64,000 nt of DNA from Carnegiea gigantea (lineage: Eukaryota; Streptophyta; Magnoliopsida; Caryophyllales; Cactaceae). Below, one piece after another: positions 1-12,001 of this stretch. The notes beneath the pieces are model-generated. The model was not told the origin of the DNA. It searched no databases and worked only from the letters and a program-made list of their open reading frames with translations. Position numbers and translations under genes: made by a program. The DNA is taken from assembly GCA_029747015.1 (NCBI GenBank), contig JAKOGI010000002.1:1469001-1533000 (forward strand), given 5' to 3'. The number at the start of each line of letters is the position of its first letter. The stretch's first letter is position 1.

Positions 1-843
1 TTCTGCATTCTACCAAAAATCATTTTTTGTGGCTACTGTGTGGGTTCATTGGACCTTTCTTAGAGCACTTGGAACAGGGGATTATACCTAGCTTTTGTAC
101 TTTATTTCCCACTCTGTGATTTCAATGATTTGCTTTCTTGTGATTCTGGAGTATGGCGGGTCTTTAATTGCTTACTATTAGAAATACCCTGTTTGATTGG
201 TCAGCTTTGCTTCAGTTGTTGATGGTAGCTTTAGAACACAATTTAATACTTCTTTCCCGTTAAAGACAGCAGGGCTGAGGGCAAGGTTGCCAGTTAAAAT
301 CATGTTAAAATTCTCATCCATCTGACGCAATTGATGTGAAGATTATCACGATTTCGATTCATCTAAAAAATATAAGTTAATCCATCAGAGATGTTTCATT
401 TCTGCAAATAGTAAGGAATTAGCCAATGAGGCTTTTCAATTGCAAAGATGCTGGGTTACTATGATGCTCAAAACATAGCTGAGGGTATCAAGTGGTTGCA
501 TATCATCCTTCGGGGGTGTAGTGTTCTGCTTTTGTTTCTTTGTTGAGGCAATAAAGGTTATGTCAATGGTATTACTTCATGAAAATGTTAGTTTGTTCAT
601 TCTCAAACAATGTTTCTTATTATGTCCTGACATCCTAAATAGATTCTAGTACTGAAATTATAATTTGGATGTGAACTTTTTTTCCTGAAAATTTTGGACG
701 AGTATGAATTTTATCCGTGGTTCAGAAGTACCATTTACTATAAAATTGTGATACTTTATTTTGCGTGTACATTGCTTCTGATGTTAGTTTGATTTTGAGT
801 GAACATTCTCCTTATCGATGACATCCATCTCTACCTATGACAG
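1..843. other. intron or upstream part of the DUF21/CBS gene; no exon recognised
   Basis: This stretch precedes the first recognisable exon of the DUF21/CBS gene. The exon at 844 starts with two bases that complete a codon after a good acceptor (cag at 841-843), so at least one coding exon lies upstream. I found no coding-like segment here. It is probably intron, and the missing N-terminal exon, expected to encode the first DUF21 membrane helix, is probably left of the window. Confidence 0.5.
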
Positions 844-3800
844 AGAAGATATTGCCTGTAGTCCAAAATCAACATCTACTACTCTGCACCCTGCTAATCT
901 TCAATGCTGCTGCAATGGAGGTATTCTCTACTGGGAAATTTGGGTTTTTTGGTGGACTTGATTCTTTTTGCAGTACATAGTTGATACTTTTAAAACCTAT
1001 TGTGCAGGCACTTCCAATCTTTCTTGATACTTTGGTTACTGCTTGGGTTGCCATCCTTATTTCAGTGACGTTGATACTTTTGTTTGGTGAGGTTAGTTGT
1101 TGAGATCTTCCCTGGTTATTACCACTCCATGGAATCTATTTGGTGCGCATAGAGTATTCTTCTATCACTAGACCTAATTTAATTCAATCTGAAAGTCACT
1201 ATGTAGAAAGCCTGTTAGCGAATCTCTATTTCACTCTGAAAAATACGTGTTTTCTGCTGCTCATTCTCTGATGTGATCACTGTTGAGAATGGGCTGTATT
1301 TGCTAGATTTGACCTAAAATTGTTCTCAAATTAAACATAGAGGTATCACATTCTGATTTTACAGAACTGTATAGTTGACGTTTGCATATAAGAATGTCAT
1401 GTTCACTTCTATTGATGTGGTTGTTTTGTTCTACTATTGCAGATTATACCACAATCAGTTTGTTCCCGGTATGGTTTAGCCATTGGTGCTACAGTGGCTC
1501 CAGTTGTTCATGTTCTTGTTTGGATTTGCTTTCCTGTTGCTTATCCTATAAGCAAGGTGATAGTTCCTCTCACTGATCTTGCTTACCCTCCCAAATTGAC
1601 AGATCTTCCGAATAAATTTTTACTTTTTACTCATGTCACCTATGATTCTGGTGTTTAACAGTACATGTTTTGCTAACAGCTGCTGGACTTGTTTCTTGGA
1701 CATGGTCATGTGGCCCTTTTCCGGAGGGCTGAACTGAAGACATTAGTTAATTTGCACGGGAATGAGGTATGTTGCTGTTCATTTGATCATCATTATATCA
1801 TTTCACTTATTTTGTGTTCTCTTTTTGAATGTCTTATTGTTGAAAGAATGGGGCAATTTGGTCTCATGCACTTTCTCTGCTGATGTCTTTTTTGTTTTGC
1901 TTTTCTGATTTAAATATCTGGACTAACATGTTGCTGATATTTAAATTATAATCATGGCCATCAAATGCCGCATTTTCATTCTGTTGCCTTCATGTTTTGA
2001 TTCCATGTATATATTGTAATCTTGTCATGGTCGTAAGCAGGCGGGAAAAGGTGGGGAACTAACACGTGACGAAACTACTATCATTGCTGGAGCTTTGGAA
2101 CTAACAGAAAAGACAGCTGCTGATGCGATGACTCCCATATCTGAGACATTTGCAATTGATATCAACAGTAAACTTGATAGGTATGAGAAATCACAACAAT
2201 CTGCAGATAAAGTTCAGCAATCCACTTCTGTTTTATATCAATGCTGCAAGATCAGCCTCTGGCCCGCTGTTTCTAGGAGTCTAACCAAAACAAAACTTAA
2301 AGATGCAAGCTTATGTATTCATTTCCATACAGGGATTTGATGAATGTAATTCTGGAAAAAGGCCATAGTCGAGTTCCAGTTTATTATGAAAAGCCTACAA
2401 ACATTATCGGACTGATTCTGGTAACTCTCGCTTTCATGAGCTCGGTCCTTAGTTCCATTGTGTGATGCTGCAGGGGCATAGGTTTCCGTTGCATATTAAC
2501 GCCCCAGCGCCCCCCCCCCCAAAAAAAAGCGCCAAATATCAGATTATTAAAAAAAAATAATTTCAGGAAAGGGATAGATCGAAAGAAAAGCCCTTCAGTC
2601 TTCTTGTTTAGCGTCTTTGGAACTGTTGTACAACTTGAAGAAGTCTTAGAATTTGTGCTATGCTATTGTTGAGATCTTCATGCTCATATTTTAACTTTTG
2701 CTTAGACCTAGCAAAGTTCACTTAAGACTCGAAATTGAAACACGTAATTCGAACCCATGCCTGGGCCAAAAGCCTAAATAGCCTAAACGATTTGGACCCA
2801 GAACTCAGATTAACCTCAATACTGCATTTTTTGCAATTGTTGGACTGAACACCAACTGACCTTACGTCAATCCAAACTGAAAATGACCACACCTGGGCAG
2901 ACTGAAGTCTAATCGACTTGAACATGACCCATACCGAACAACCCATTTTCCAGTCCAACCTTTGCTTGCGTGTGAGGTTTATAACTCATTGACGTGACTA
3001 CTAATAACCGCCATTCACACATGAACCTTGTACAACATTTTTATTATGTGATTAAGGATGGTGAACAAGTGTTGTATCTTTGACCTAGATGTGTTCCTTT
3101 CCTTCTTTTTCCCCTTTTTTTGTTTGGGTTTTTTTTTTTTTTGGGGGGGGGGGGGAGGAGGGATTGGGTATTTTTCTTGACAATGACATCTATGATTGTA
3201 AACAGATCTAGCTATAATGATTTATTTACCCATTACACTCTTTGTTCGCTTATGACTGGAAAGTACCCAATGAAGGGAAGGGATGAAAAGTTTACCGTGT
3301 TCCAAGCAAGCTTCTTTATTCTCCATATGTTTCTGATTTTTTGAGCCTATTATGAACCCCAAAAGTGGAACACGGGTTTTCCATAAATGTTTTGAGGAAG
3401 GATTCAGTCATGTCCGCTCTCTTGATGTATAGGCTTTCTGTTAGTATTGATTGTTGATCATTGTCAAGATTCACTAATTCTCCTTCAGTTTTTACCTATA
3501 TGAAGCTCTTGTTGCTGCGTCATTTGATTTGCATGTAGACCATAGTTTATAAATGGAAAGATCTCTGACTGTAGATTTTTTGAGCAGTTTGACGACTAAG
3601 ACTTCCCTTGCATTATTTGTTAAAATGTTGAAGGTGAAGAATCTGTTGACCGTTCATCCACAAGATGAAGTACCTGTGAAGAGTGTGATGATTCGCAAGA
3701 TTCCAAGGTATGTGGTAAACTATGCCAGCACTAGTTTTGAAGGAGAATGAATTTGTGCACACACTGAACATCATAGGAGCAGCATCTTAGAGCTTGATGC

Positions 3801-6645
3801 ACCTTAGTTTATCATTTTATTGATGGTACCAGAAATAGCAGAGTTTCACGATGAAGTGAAAATTAGATAGCTCCCCTTCTTTCTCTTCGCTGGACTGAAG
3901 GCTGTTGTGGACTAGTTTTTTCTCCAACAGTTTTAGCCTATCCTATACATTTCTTTTGTTATAAGCAATTCAATATATCTAGAAATGTTTATCCTAGGTC
4001 ATATGCATATTTTTTCATGGATTTAGAGTATAGAATTTTTATACAGCTGCAATTTCCACTACTTAGTCATTTCATTTGTTCTTTGGTTCGTGTGCATTAA
4101 GCTGGAAGATGTAAAAGCGCATTGAACTTCCCAAAAAAGGCTTGTAGCTCCTGAATAAATAACTGTGGAATTGAATTCAACTAGATGTGATCATACTTGT
4201 CATAACTGAAAATCTCAACAGATGATGGCTGCGAGAAGCATGGAGCTGTAGTGCTGTACGATTGTGCAGTGCAATTGTATTTTTGCCTGGAACAGGTGTG
4301 CCTTACACTATCCTATGGATTATTAAGGCCATTCAATGTGTTTCTTTTGCAGGGTATCTGAAACCATGCCTCTGTATGACATATTGAATGAGTTTCAGAA
4401 GGGTCACAGCCACATGGCAGTTGTGATTAGAGAATTGAACAAACCGGATGTGCAGCCAGCTAATGGGAGCCCTACTGATAGTAAGTCGTACTATATCCTA
4501 GTTTGTGAGTGTTCCTTCAACTGTAGGATACTGTGGTCCAACTGAAGTCTTGATTTGCTTCGACCAAAAAACTAAGAAAGTTTTAAAAATGCCGACATCT
4601 AGATAGTTAACTATCTGGAGGCCTGTTACCCATTTCAAGTACCATGGGACAACATTTCCAGAGGGTGTAAACAAACATTTTCATCGCTTGAAGATGCACA
4701 AATTTACTTAACTTTCCCTGTTGTGGTACTTGTGAACAGATTCCATCAAGGAAGTGAATGTGGTTATCAGTAGACAAAGTTCAGAGCAAACAAAGAGTAT
4801 AGAGGGGAAGAGTCAGCACCGGAAGACAACCTTGTATAAGTGGAAGAGCTTTCCACACAGTAATAAATCAATCCAGGGAGCCAGGAGTAAGAAATGGAAC
4901 CGGGATATCTACTCAGACATCTTAGAGATCAATAACCATACTCTGCCAAAGCCCGGTAAAGAAGAAGCCATCGGAATAATCACTTTGGAGGATGTTATTG
5001 AAGAGCTGTTGCAGGTAAAGTTTTGTTTCGTTTTTCATCAGTCTATCTACTCAAAATATAGAACTGCCGCAATGAACAGACAGAAATATTGAATACTGGC
5101 TTTGTTGGGATTTGTCCCAAATTCCTTTGCCGGTTTTGGAAATAAATAAAGTTATTTCCTTTTGTGAGATTATTTCTTGGCATCAAAGATCATGTTGTGT
5201 GTTTGAGATCTTCTGTATTATGGAAATTATATTATTTCCATACTTTGGGTTGAAGATTTTTCCTTTTTTTGGAAAGTTGATGGTTGGTGGCCAAGACATA
5301 TGTTTGCGGCTAGGATTGAACCCTTGGTACCTGTGGGGCTTCCCTATAAATACTATGTTGTTTAACCTTGTTTGATGCGGTGCAACTTGGGAGTGCCTGT
5401 GGGCAATTCCCTTTTCTATTCCACTTTTTGTTGGGAGTTAGTATTGAGAGATTTTCGTTGTAATTGATCTGTTTCTTGGGTGTTTGAGATCTGTGTCTCT
5501 CTTGTTGTTGATCTCTGTATTGGGAATGAGATCGTTCTGTACTAACTCATATGATAGTGGATTTTGTGTCGGTGTTGCCGCCCGTGGTTTTTTCCCACAT
5601 TGGGTTTTCCACGTAAAAAATTCCCTGTGTCCTTTATTCTTGTTTTTTATTGTTGCGTTGAGTTCTTGGTTGAATTCTGTTGCATTGTCACTTCCTATTA
5701 TCCCCTTTATTTCCTAACAAGTGGTATCAGTGCTTTGGTTATAGGATGTCTTCTACCATGAGGGTAGATATTCAGAAATTCGATGGGGAGATTAGTTTTA
5801 ATCTCTGGAAGGTGCAGATGAGAGCAGTTCTCATTCAGCACGGTTGTGGAAGGTTCTAAAGGGACCTCACGTAAAACCCAAGAAGATAACTGACGAACAA
5901 TGGGCAGCAGACCAAAAGAAGAGGCGTGGATCGTTGAGGGATGAGGAATTTGGTCCAAGGTGGAGTTTGTTGGGATTTGTCCCAAATTCCTTTGCCGGTT
6001 TTGGAAATAAATAAAGTTATTTCCTTTTATGAGATTATTTCTTGGCATCCAAGATCATGTTGTGTGTTTGAGATTTTCTGTATTATGGAAATTATATTAT
6101 TTCCATACTTTGGGTTGAAGATTTTTCCTTTTTTGGAAAGTTGATGGTTGGTGGCCAAGACATATGTTTGCGGCTAGGATTGAACCCTTGGTACATGTGG
6201 GGCTTCCCTATAAATACTAGGTTGTTTAACCTTGTTTGATGCGGTGCAACTTGGGAGTGCCTGTGGGCAATTCCCTTTTCTATTCCACTTTTTGTTGGGA
6301 GTTAGTATTGAGAGATGTTCGTTGTAATTGATCTCTTTCTTGGGTGTTTGAGATCTGTGTCTCTCTTGTTGTTGATCTCTGTATTGGGAATGAGATCGTT
6401 CTGTACTAACTCATATGATAGTGGATTTTGGGTCGGTGTTGCCGCCCGTGGTTTTCTCCCGTTTTGGGTTTCCACGTAAATCTTGTGTGTCGCTGTTTTG
6501 TTCCTGTTATTCTGGTTTGAATTTCTGAATATCTGTTTTATCCTATCGTTTCCGCTATTATTACCGCTCTAATTTCCTAACAGGCTTATTGTTAATGCAG
6601 GAGGAGATTTATGATGAAACAGATCATTATGTTGAAGATTCTTGA
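844..6645 (+). CDS. DUF21 (CNNM-type) transmembrane protein with CBS pair, 5'-partial
   Basis: Visible exons are 844-920, 1008-1091, 1443-1556, 1680-1766, 2041-2180, 2333-2420, 3634-3707, 4353-4480, 4740-5014 and 6601-6645. They join in phase and encode 369 residues ending in EDS-stop. The first three encode the second half of a DUF21 domain: a membrane helix ending in LLFGE, then [16 protein letters not shown] and a hydrophobic helix. The next exons carry a CBS pair, seen as TAADAMTPI...[17 protein letters not shown] and [14 protein letters not shown]. The last exon is only 15 codons. The family (plant DUF21/CBS proteins such as At4g14240, related to animal CNNM and bacterial CorC) is membrane-bound; magnesium or other ion transport is proposed for relatives but cannot be read from the sequence. 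The N-terminus lies outside the window. Last intron (5015-6600) contains an LTR element in sense orientation. Confidence 0.85.
5098..5102. repeat. target-site duplication, left copy (TRIM)
   Basis: The five bases GGCTT directly precede the element's 5' TG. The same five bases follow its 3' CA at 6583-6587. This matches the 5-bp duplication expected of LTR-retrotransposon integrase. Confidence 0.9.
5103..5719 (+). repeat. 5' LTR of the TRIM
   Basis: 617 bp from TGTTGGG to CTAACA. About the first 490 bp match the 3' LTR with roughly nine differences, while the last 110-120 bp (from about 5597) are largely different. A TATA-like box lies near 5344-5351. Confidence 0.9.
5968..6582 (+). repeat. 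3' LTR of the TRIM
   Basis: 615 bp with the same ends as the 5' LTR. Its terminal CTAAC (6577-6581) lies about 20 nt before the host gene's last acceptor and fits a plant branch-point consensus. The terminal CA plus the first target-site base forms a cryptic CAG at 6581-6583. Confidence 0.9.
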
Positions 6646-9600
6646 CACTCAACTTTGGCGATATAGAGACAAGTTGAATGCTTAATTAGTGTGGCAGCAT
6701 GCTTACCAAAATTACCTGTATTTGCTCTTGGGGCTTCTAAATTTTTGTCAGTTTGGAGTTAGATTTTAATTATCATCGGCTACTATCCTAGATGCTGGAC
6801 CTGTACATACTACTGGTTGTAGGCTGTCGCAAATGTATCCCTTCAAGCATCCAGCTAGATATGGAGTCTTGTGAATGAGCCTTTTTTGAGATAGGAAGTT
6901 CATTTAATTTAAAAAGTACCATTAAGTGTGATCTTTTTCGGGGCTACCTAAAAACAATTTATATAAAAGAAAAAGCTTTTAAAACATTTTATATCGACTT
7001 TGGATGATACATTTGTGCACATCGTGTCATACTCATATTATGGTGACATGTCATGTTAGATACTGTTGTCCCTAGTCGGAGGTTGTATGGCATGTGCAAT
7101 ACCCATTGCACTCAACTGAATGTGAATTAATAAAAGTAACAAAATACATCTTTCAATCAAGTAAATAACTGCTATTCTGTTAGCACTTCTGTCTATTTGC
7201 TTCCAGGACAGCTTTTGACAATGACTCTAAAATCTTGTGTAACTTTCTGGCCCTGTTCGATAACAGTATTTTGGGTAGCATTAAGTATTTTGACCAAGTG
7301 AATACATTAATTAGTTAATTTTTAGTATTTGGTAAATTAGTATTTTGACTAGCATTTCAAGTAGCATTGAGCGTTTTACGTAGCATTTTTGAAGAGCTAA
7401 TAGTAGTAACGTTTGATATTTAAAAGTAGCGTTTTATGTTTTCTAGCCAAAAAATATCCTTTAAAAAATTTGTCTTTGGAAATTATCTATATTCTTTTAT
7501 GTTAATTTAAATTAGTCAGCTAACATAATAGCTAAATTTACCGAACACATTAGTTTCAACCGTTAATCTAAATAACTATTCGCTAGAAGCTAAATTAGAA
7601 ACGCTATTCACTATCTAAACAGCTATCTATTACCTGAACCGCTATCTGCTACTCAAACAGCTAATTTTGTTGAACATGACCCTAGTCAAAACGTCAAATG
7701 CTACCCAAAATACTGTTGTCGAATACGCCCTTCAACTAACATATAAAATGGGAAGTTTTGAGGGGGGGGGAGTTGGAACTAAGCTAACCATTGTTAACAA
7801 AAATAAAAAAATAAAATATCAAGACCAAAAAAAAAAAAAACCATATATATAATGATTGCCTTTGCCTCTATAGAATAGATCAGTACAACTACAAAAGAGG
7901 AGACGAGTTTTTTAAGAGGAGAAAAGGGAGGCGGCTAGAATTTGCCAACCCTGTCTTTATGGACTTGGACAGCTCTTCTCTAATTATTTTTTCTTATCTC
8001 TCTTTTCCTGTGTTGGGTTTGGAGAATTGACTGTTACCTTACCTCAAACCTAGGGACTTTGCGTGGGTGGAGACACCTATGCCCTAGTGTTGGGAATAAT
8101 TGTGTTTCTTTTTTTATTTTGTATATTTGGAGGGGTTGGGTTGGGGTTTTTTGGGAGTAGGGATGACAGTGAGTCATGAATATGATTAAGATTCATTAGA
8201 TTTGTTGCAAATTAGAGGGTTTTGAGATTCAGTGGATTGTAAGCAAATTTATGTTTGAGTGACCCTAGGTTGAATCTGGGTTTGGATTTGAAAAATTGAA
8301 ACCTTTATTCGATAGGAAATACGCTTAAGACCCGACAATATTTTGTCAAATTTGACAATTGAGTGAATTGGGCAATTGTCGAAACATCAACTTAAATGTC
8401 TATTGGCTACCTTTCTCAGCACTTCCTCGCTATTCTTGCTTACTCCTTTTTCGTTCTTTTGCATCTCTCTTGCACTCATACACTACTTTCGACAATTGGT
8501 AGTCGCCACTCAGCCGGTCGGCAATGCTGTATCTCAGCAAGCCTCCAGGTCTATTCTCTTAGCGTACGAAAAAATGTGTAATAATATTCAACTGGGCAAA
8601 GGATATAACGTTTGCTGGTTATTCTAGTGTAAAAATGACCTGGACCCACTAAGAACTCGTGGACTCGTTAAACTTACAAGGTTTACGTTTGATTCCATGT
8701 TCATAGACAAATAGGTCTAAATCAGATCTAGATTGAGGTGTAAAAAGATGAGTTTGGTCCAGTAACCCTGACCTATATCCAACTCATTACCATCTCCTTT
8801 TAGATGGTTTGACCCCAAAGTATGAGTTTATTTAAACCTCTCTTACCTTTCGGTTTATGTAAACTCATACGTTTAGGTATCAATTTTTTCCCCTCACCTT
8901 TAGTAAACCAAATACCAAATATGAGAATCAATGATGCACAAACACCGTACCTAAATTGAACCAGAACATGTGGAATTAGAAATCAAAAATCATTTCCATA
9001 TTTATTGATTTCAATCCTGATTTCATTCCATTATGACTTGATTGAAGCAAATACCACCTTCCTATTATTTAGATGTTGAATTGGTCAATCTAATATCTAC
9101 CCAGCTTTAGTCATTATGGACCAGATCTACCAAATTATGATGAATACTCTTCTTCCGCAGTCCCATGTTTAAAATATTGCAAATGAGCAGTTAGTTTAAT
9201 AATCTTATCAACTTAGGAACCGAATTACTTATTTTATTCAATCACATATTATTTATTTGACCAATCAACAACATAGCTTTGTCTGCCGTGACAAAGTAAT
9301 AAAAAAGCAAACTACAGTCCATGCAGAAAAATATTACAAGTGGCCTTCGTGAGTTTCACTTTGCTTTCGTATTGCTGTTGTAATGTCATTTTCAGAAACT
9401 AGCAAACCCTACTATTTTTATAAGACCAAAGCCAAAGGGTATGTGTTTACATTATAAGGCATAACTCTTGCACATGCTTTTCTCCAAAAATCTAAATGAC
9501 AACCGGGAATGTTGTAGTATGCCCTTGGCCTTGCTCTTACCATTCTATCAGCGTTTACACTATAATTTCGAGTTTATAGATTTGACACATTCCATGTAAG

Positions 9601-12001
9601 AAAAATAGACCAGAGAATAACGTGCACGTGACAGAAAGTGGGTAAACATATAAGCGAAAATTAAGCCCTCACACGATAATTATGGTAAACACAATAGACG
9701 AATCAAATTAACACGGATTTGAGAGAAAAATATGGAATAATGATATAAAGTTAAACTTTCTAATGTTCTATACAATTGACCCGAATAATCAACACAATCA
9801 ATTTGAATACTCAGCACCATATTCTTGAATGCTTAACTTGAATCTGTAGACCGGATCTACTTTATCATTTGTAACGTTCCATAGTGTCGGTCCATTCTCC
9901 ATTCTCTCTCCTATCTTGTTCATATCTTTTTTTCTCCATTATTTTATACGCACCAGGCTCCCATTGACTAAGTTCAGAATCTTAACCTCTCAATCATTCT
10001 TACCAGTGACGTGAAGAACAGCTGCCTCCAATTAATGCATAAATCCTGGCTTATAAATCTTGGAATACTGCATCAGAAAATTGAAAGACTAACACTCGAT
10101 CTTCCTTGTAACCACTAAATTTTGACTGTAGGTTTGGTTTTATTGGTTAACGTGTCTTAAAAAAACTTTCTAAATTTATGAAAATTTTTTAGTTGACCTC
10201 ATAGAATTTGTCTCTTCAATAATAGGATTATTTATAAAGGTAAGACTATCTATATCATAATCTCTCCAAATAGGTAAAAAGACTACGACCCGTACTTGAC
10301 ACTGTTGTTGTTATTGTTCTAAATTTTAGGTTTAATTTTTCCCTTTTCTCTTAAATTATACGATCATCTATGGCTCATTTTAATTTAATAATAATAATTA
10401 AAAGAAAAGCTACCTTTTAACTGTTGAGAATCGAAGTTGTTTAAATGTCGAATTAATTCCTTTTTTGGAACAAAAAAGAGAAGACCAATATTATCAGTAA
10501 TATATAATTATTTGACACCATGATATTTTTTTTGATCATAATAAATAGATTGACAACGAATAAACATCATATGACAAACCACAACTAGATATGGCAGCAG
10601 TGTTATCAGTACTCTTCCTTTCCTATTTAGCTATAAAATGCCATGTATTCCATTTTTTTCATGATTATAGTACATGCCATCGTAATCATGCACCAAATTA
10701 GGTCAAAAAAACTTGTTTGCAAACTCGTTAGCAATCTTCTTCTAGAATCATCATCCACAGAAGACCACCAAATTAAAGTGTGGTTCATACAACGAACCAA
10801 AAGGACCATCAAGGAGGCGAAAGTCGCAGGTCAGTATTTGTAGGTGTCCCGTACGTAACGCAAGATATACACAAGGAAAACAAGGACAAACCAATTGCAA
10901 TAAATAATAATGGTTTACTCTCACTTATTCTAGTTCTTTACATCATAACGATGGTGACCCTGTCATCTTTAAGTTACCAGACAGCATATTGTAATTTTGA
11001 GTCCACAATCAACGTGGTTTCAGTCAAGTCAAGTAGTTAAGATTGAAATCTTAAGTACAATAAGTGTTAGGTTCGATTCCTCTTTCCCCTCATTGTATTA
11101 TATTGTCCTCTTGAAAATATTAATAATAATTTTTAGTCCACAAAATTAAAATTATACTTTTTTCCTATCTTTTTCAATATTGATTTGCTCTTCGAAATTC
11201 AAACTTCCTTCTCTATTTAGTTGGTCTAGCTTGTCATGGCTACTCAAGTCCATCAACCAAACAGAAAAGAGAAAAGAATTTTGGGTGAGATCATCTTGCA
11301 AAAGCGTTACAGATAAGACGAGTTCTTTGGATTAAAGATGACTTTTTAGAAATTTTGAGATTATTATTAAGTTATTTTACAGGATTTTTTAATTTATGAT
11401 TTTCTAAAAACGGTAGTTTAATAAAAGTCACCAAAATAAGTAATGAGTTATCTAATGTCTATAATTATTACAGGTTATCTTATGCATATTCATCTCACAA
11501 TATCGCTTAATTAAAACGATTTCGTACAAAATTTGCTTTTGAAAAATAAGAAAAAAAGGAAAACCAAGTCAACGAATAAGAGCACATGTTTTCTTCAAAT
11601 ACACCGGACAAATAACATGAGCAATAAATGATTATGGATCTACGACTTAACCTGGAATTGGATGTCCCAACACTCTAGCCATGACTTGTATAGAATCTCA
11701 ATTTTGCATCCAAAAATAACACCCCAACACCCCCCCCCCCCCAAAAAAACCCCCTCCCACAGCCAATAACAATCCTAAGTCCTAACATCTTCTCCACTCT
11801 GTCGCAACCACTAGCAAATAAATTAGACAACTACACAATTAAATAATTAAATCATCATTCAATTAAATAATGAAGATGAACAAAATTAGTGGATGAAGAA
11901 ATATTTAATTAGGTGATTAAAACGAATATCAACATCACTTTTGGCCTCGCTTTTTCCCCCATATTCCCCTGCCTGCTGTTCTTCCTTAATTTTAGAGTCA
12001 C
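6646..12001. other. gene-free intergenic region
   Basis: AT-rich sequence between the DUF21/CBS gene and the glycosyltransferase gene. Apart from the MITE-like element at 7249-7730 and a C-run/A-run tract at 11731-11749, I see nothing coding. Open frames here are short with no recognisable motif. The last few hundred bases should contain the glycosyltransferase promoter. Confidence 0.6.
7249..7730. mobile_element. MITE-like element with ~35-bp imperfect terminal inverted repeats
   Basis: The left end, reading GTTCGATAACAGTATTTTGG from about 7255, recurs inverted at the right end, where TACTGTTGTCGAATACGCCC ends at 7730. The shared core is about 30 bp (CAGTATTTTGGGTAGCATT on both arms). The interior of about 480 bp has no coding capacity and is rich in short AT-rich motifs such as AGCTAAATT and GCTATTC. 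A clear target duplication was not found, so the superfamily (hAT-like suspected) is uncertain. Confidence 0.7.

Larger units (their letters stand above)
5103..6582 (+). mobile_element. TRIM-like miniature Ty1/copia element (LTR-248 bp-LTR)
   Basis: The element is 1480 bp. LTRs at 5103-5719 and 5968-6582 start TGTTGGG and end CTAACA. The 248-bp interior starts two bases after the LTR with TGGTATCAGTGC, the copia-type primer-binding site for initiator tRNA-Met. It then has an ATG at 5746 opening 37 codons (stop 5857-5859) that resemble the start of a copia Gag (pattern [14 protein letters not shown]). It ends in a short purine-rich tract (about 5958-5965) before LTR2. There is no protease, integrase or RT, so movement would need enzymes from another element. 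Perfect 5-bp target duplications flank it. Each LTR has a TATA-like CCTATAAATA. It lies in the sense direction in the last intron of the DUF21/CBS gene. It could be a bona fide TRIM family or a deletion derivative of a larger copia. Confidence 0.9.

Noticed and set aside
11000..11095. tRNA- or SINE-like B box (GGTTCGATTCC)
   Set aside because: No cloverleaf can be drawn, there is no clear A box, and no repeat boundaries are visible.
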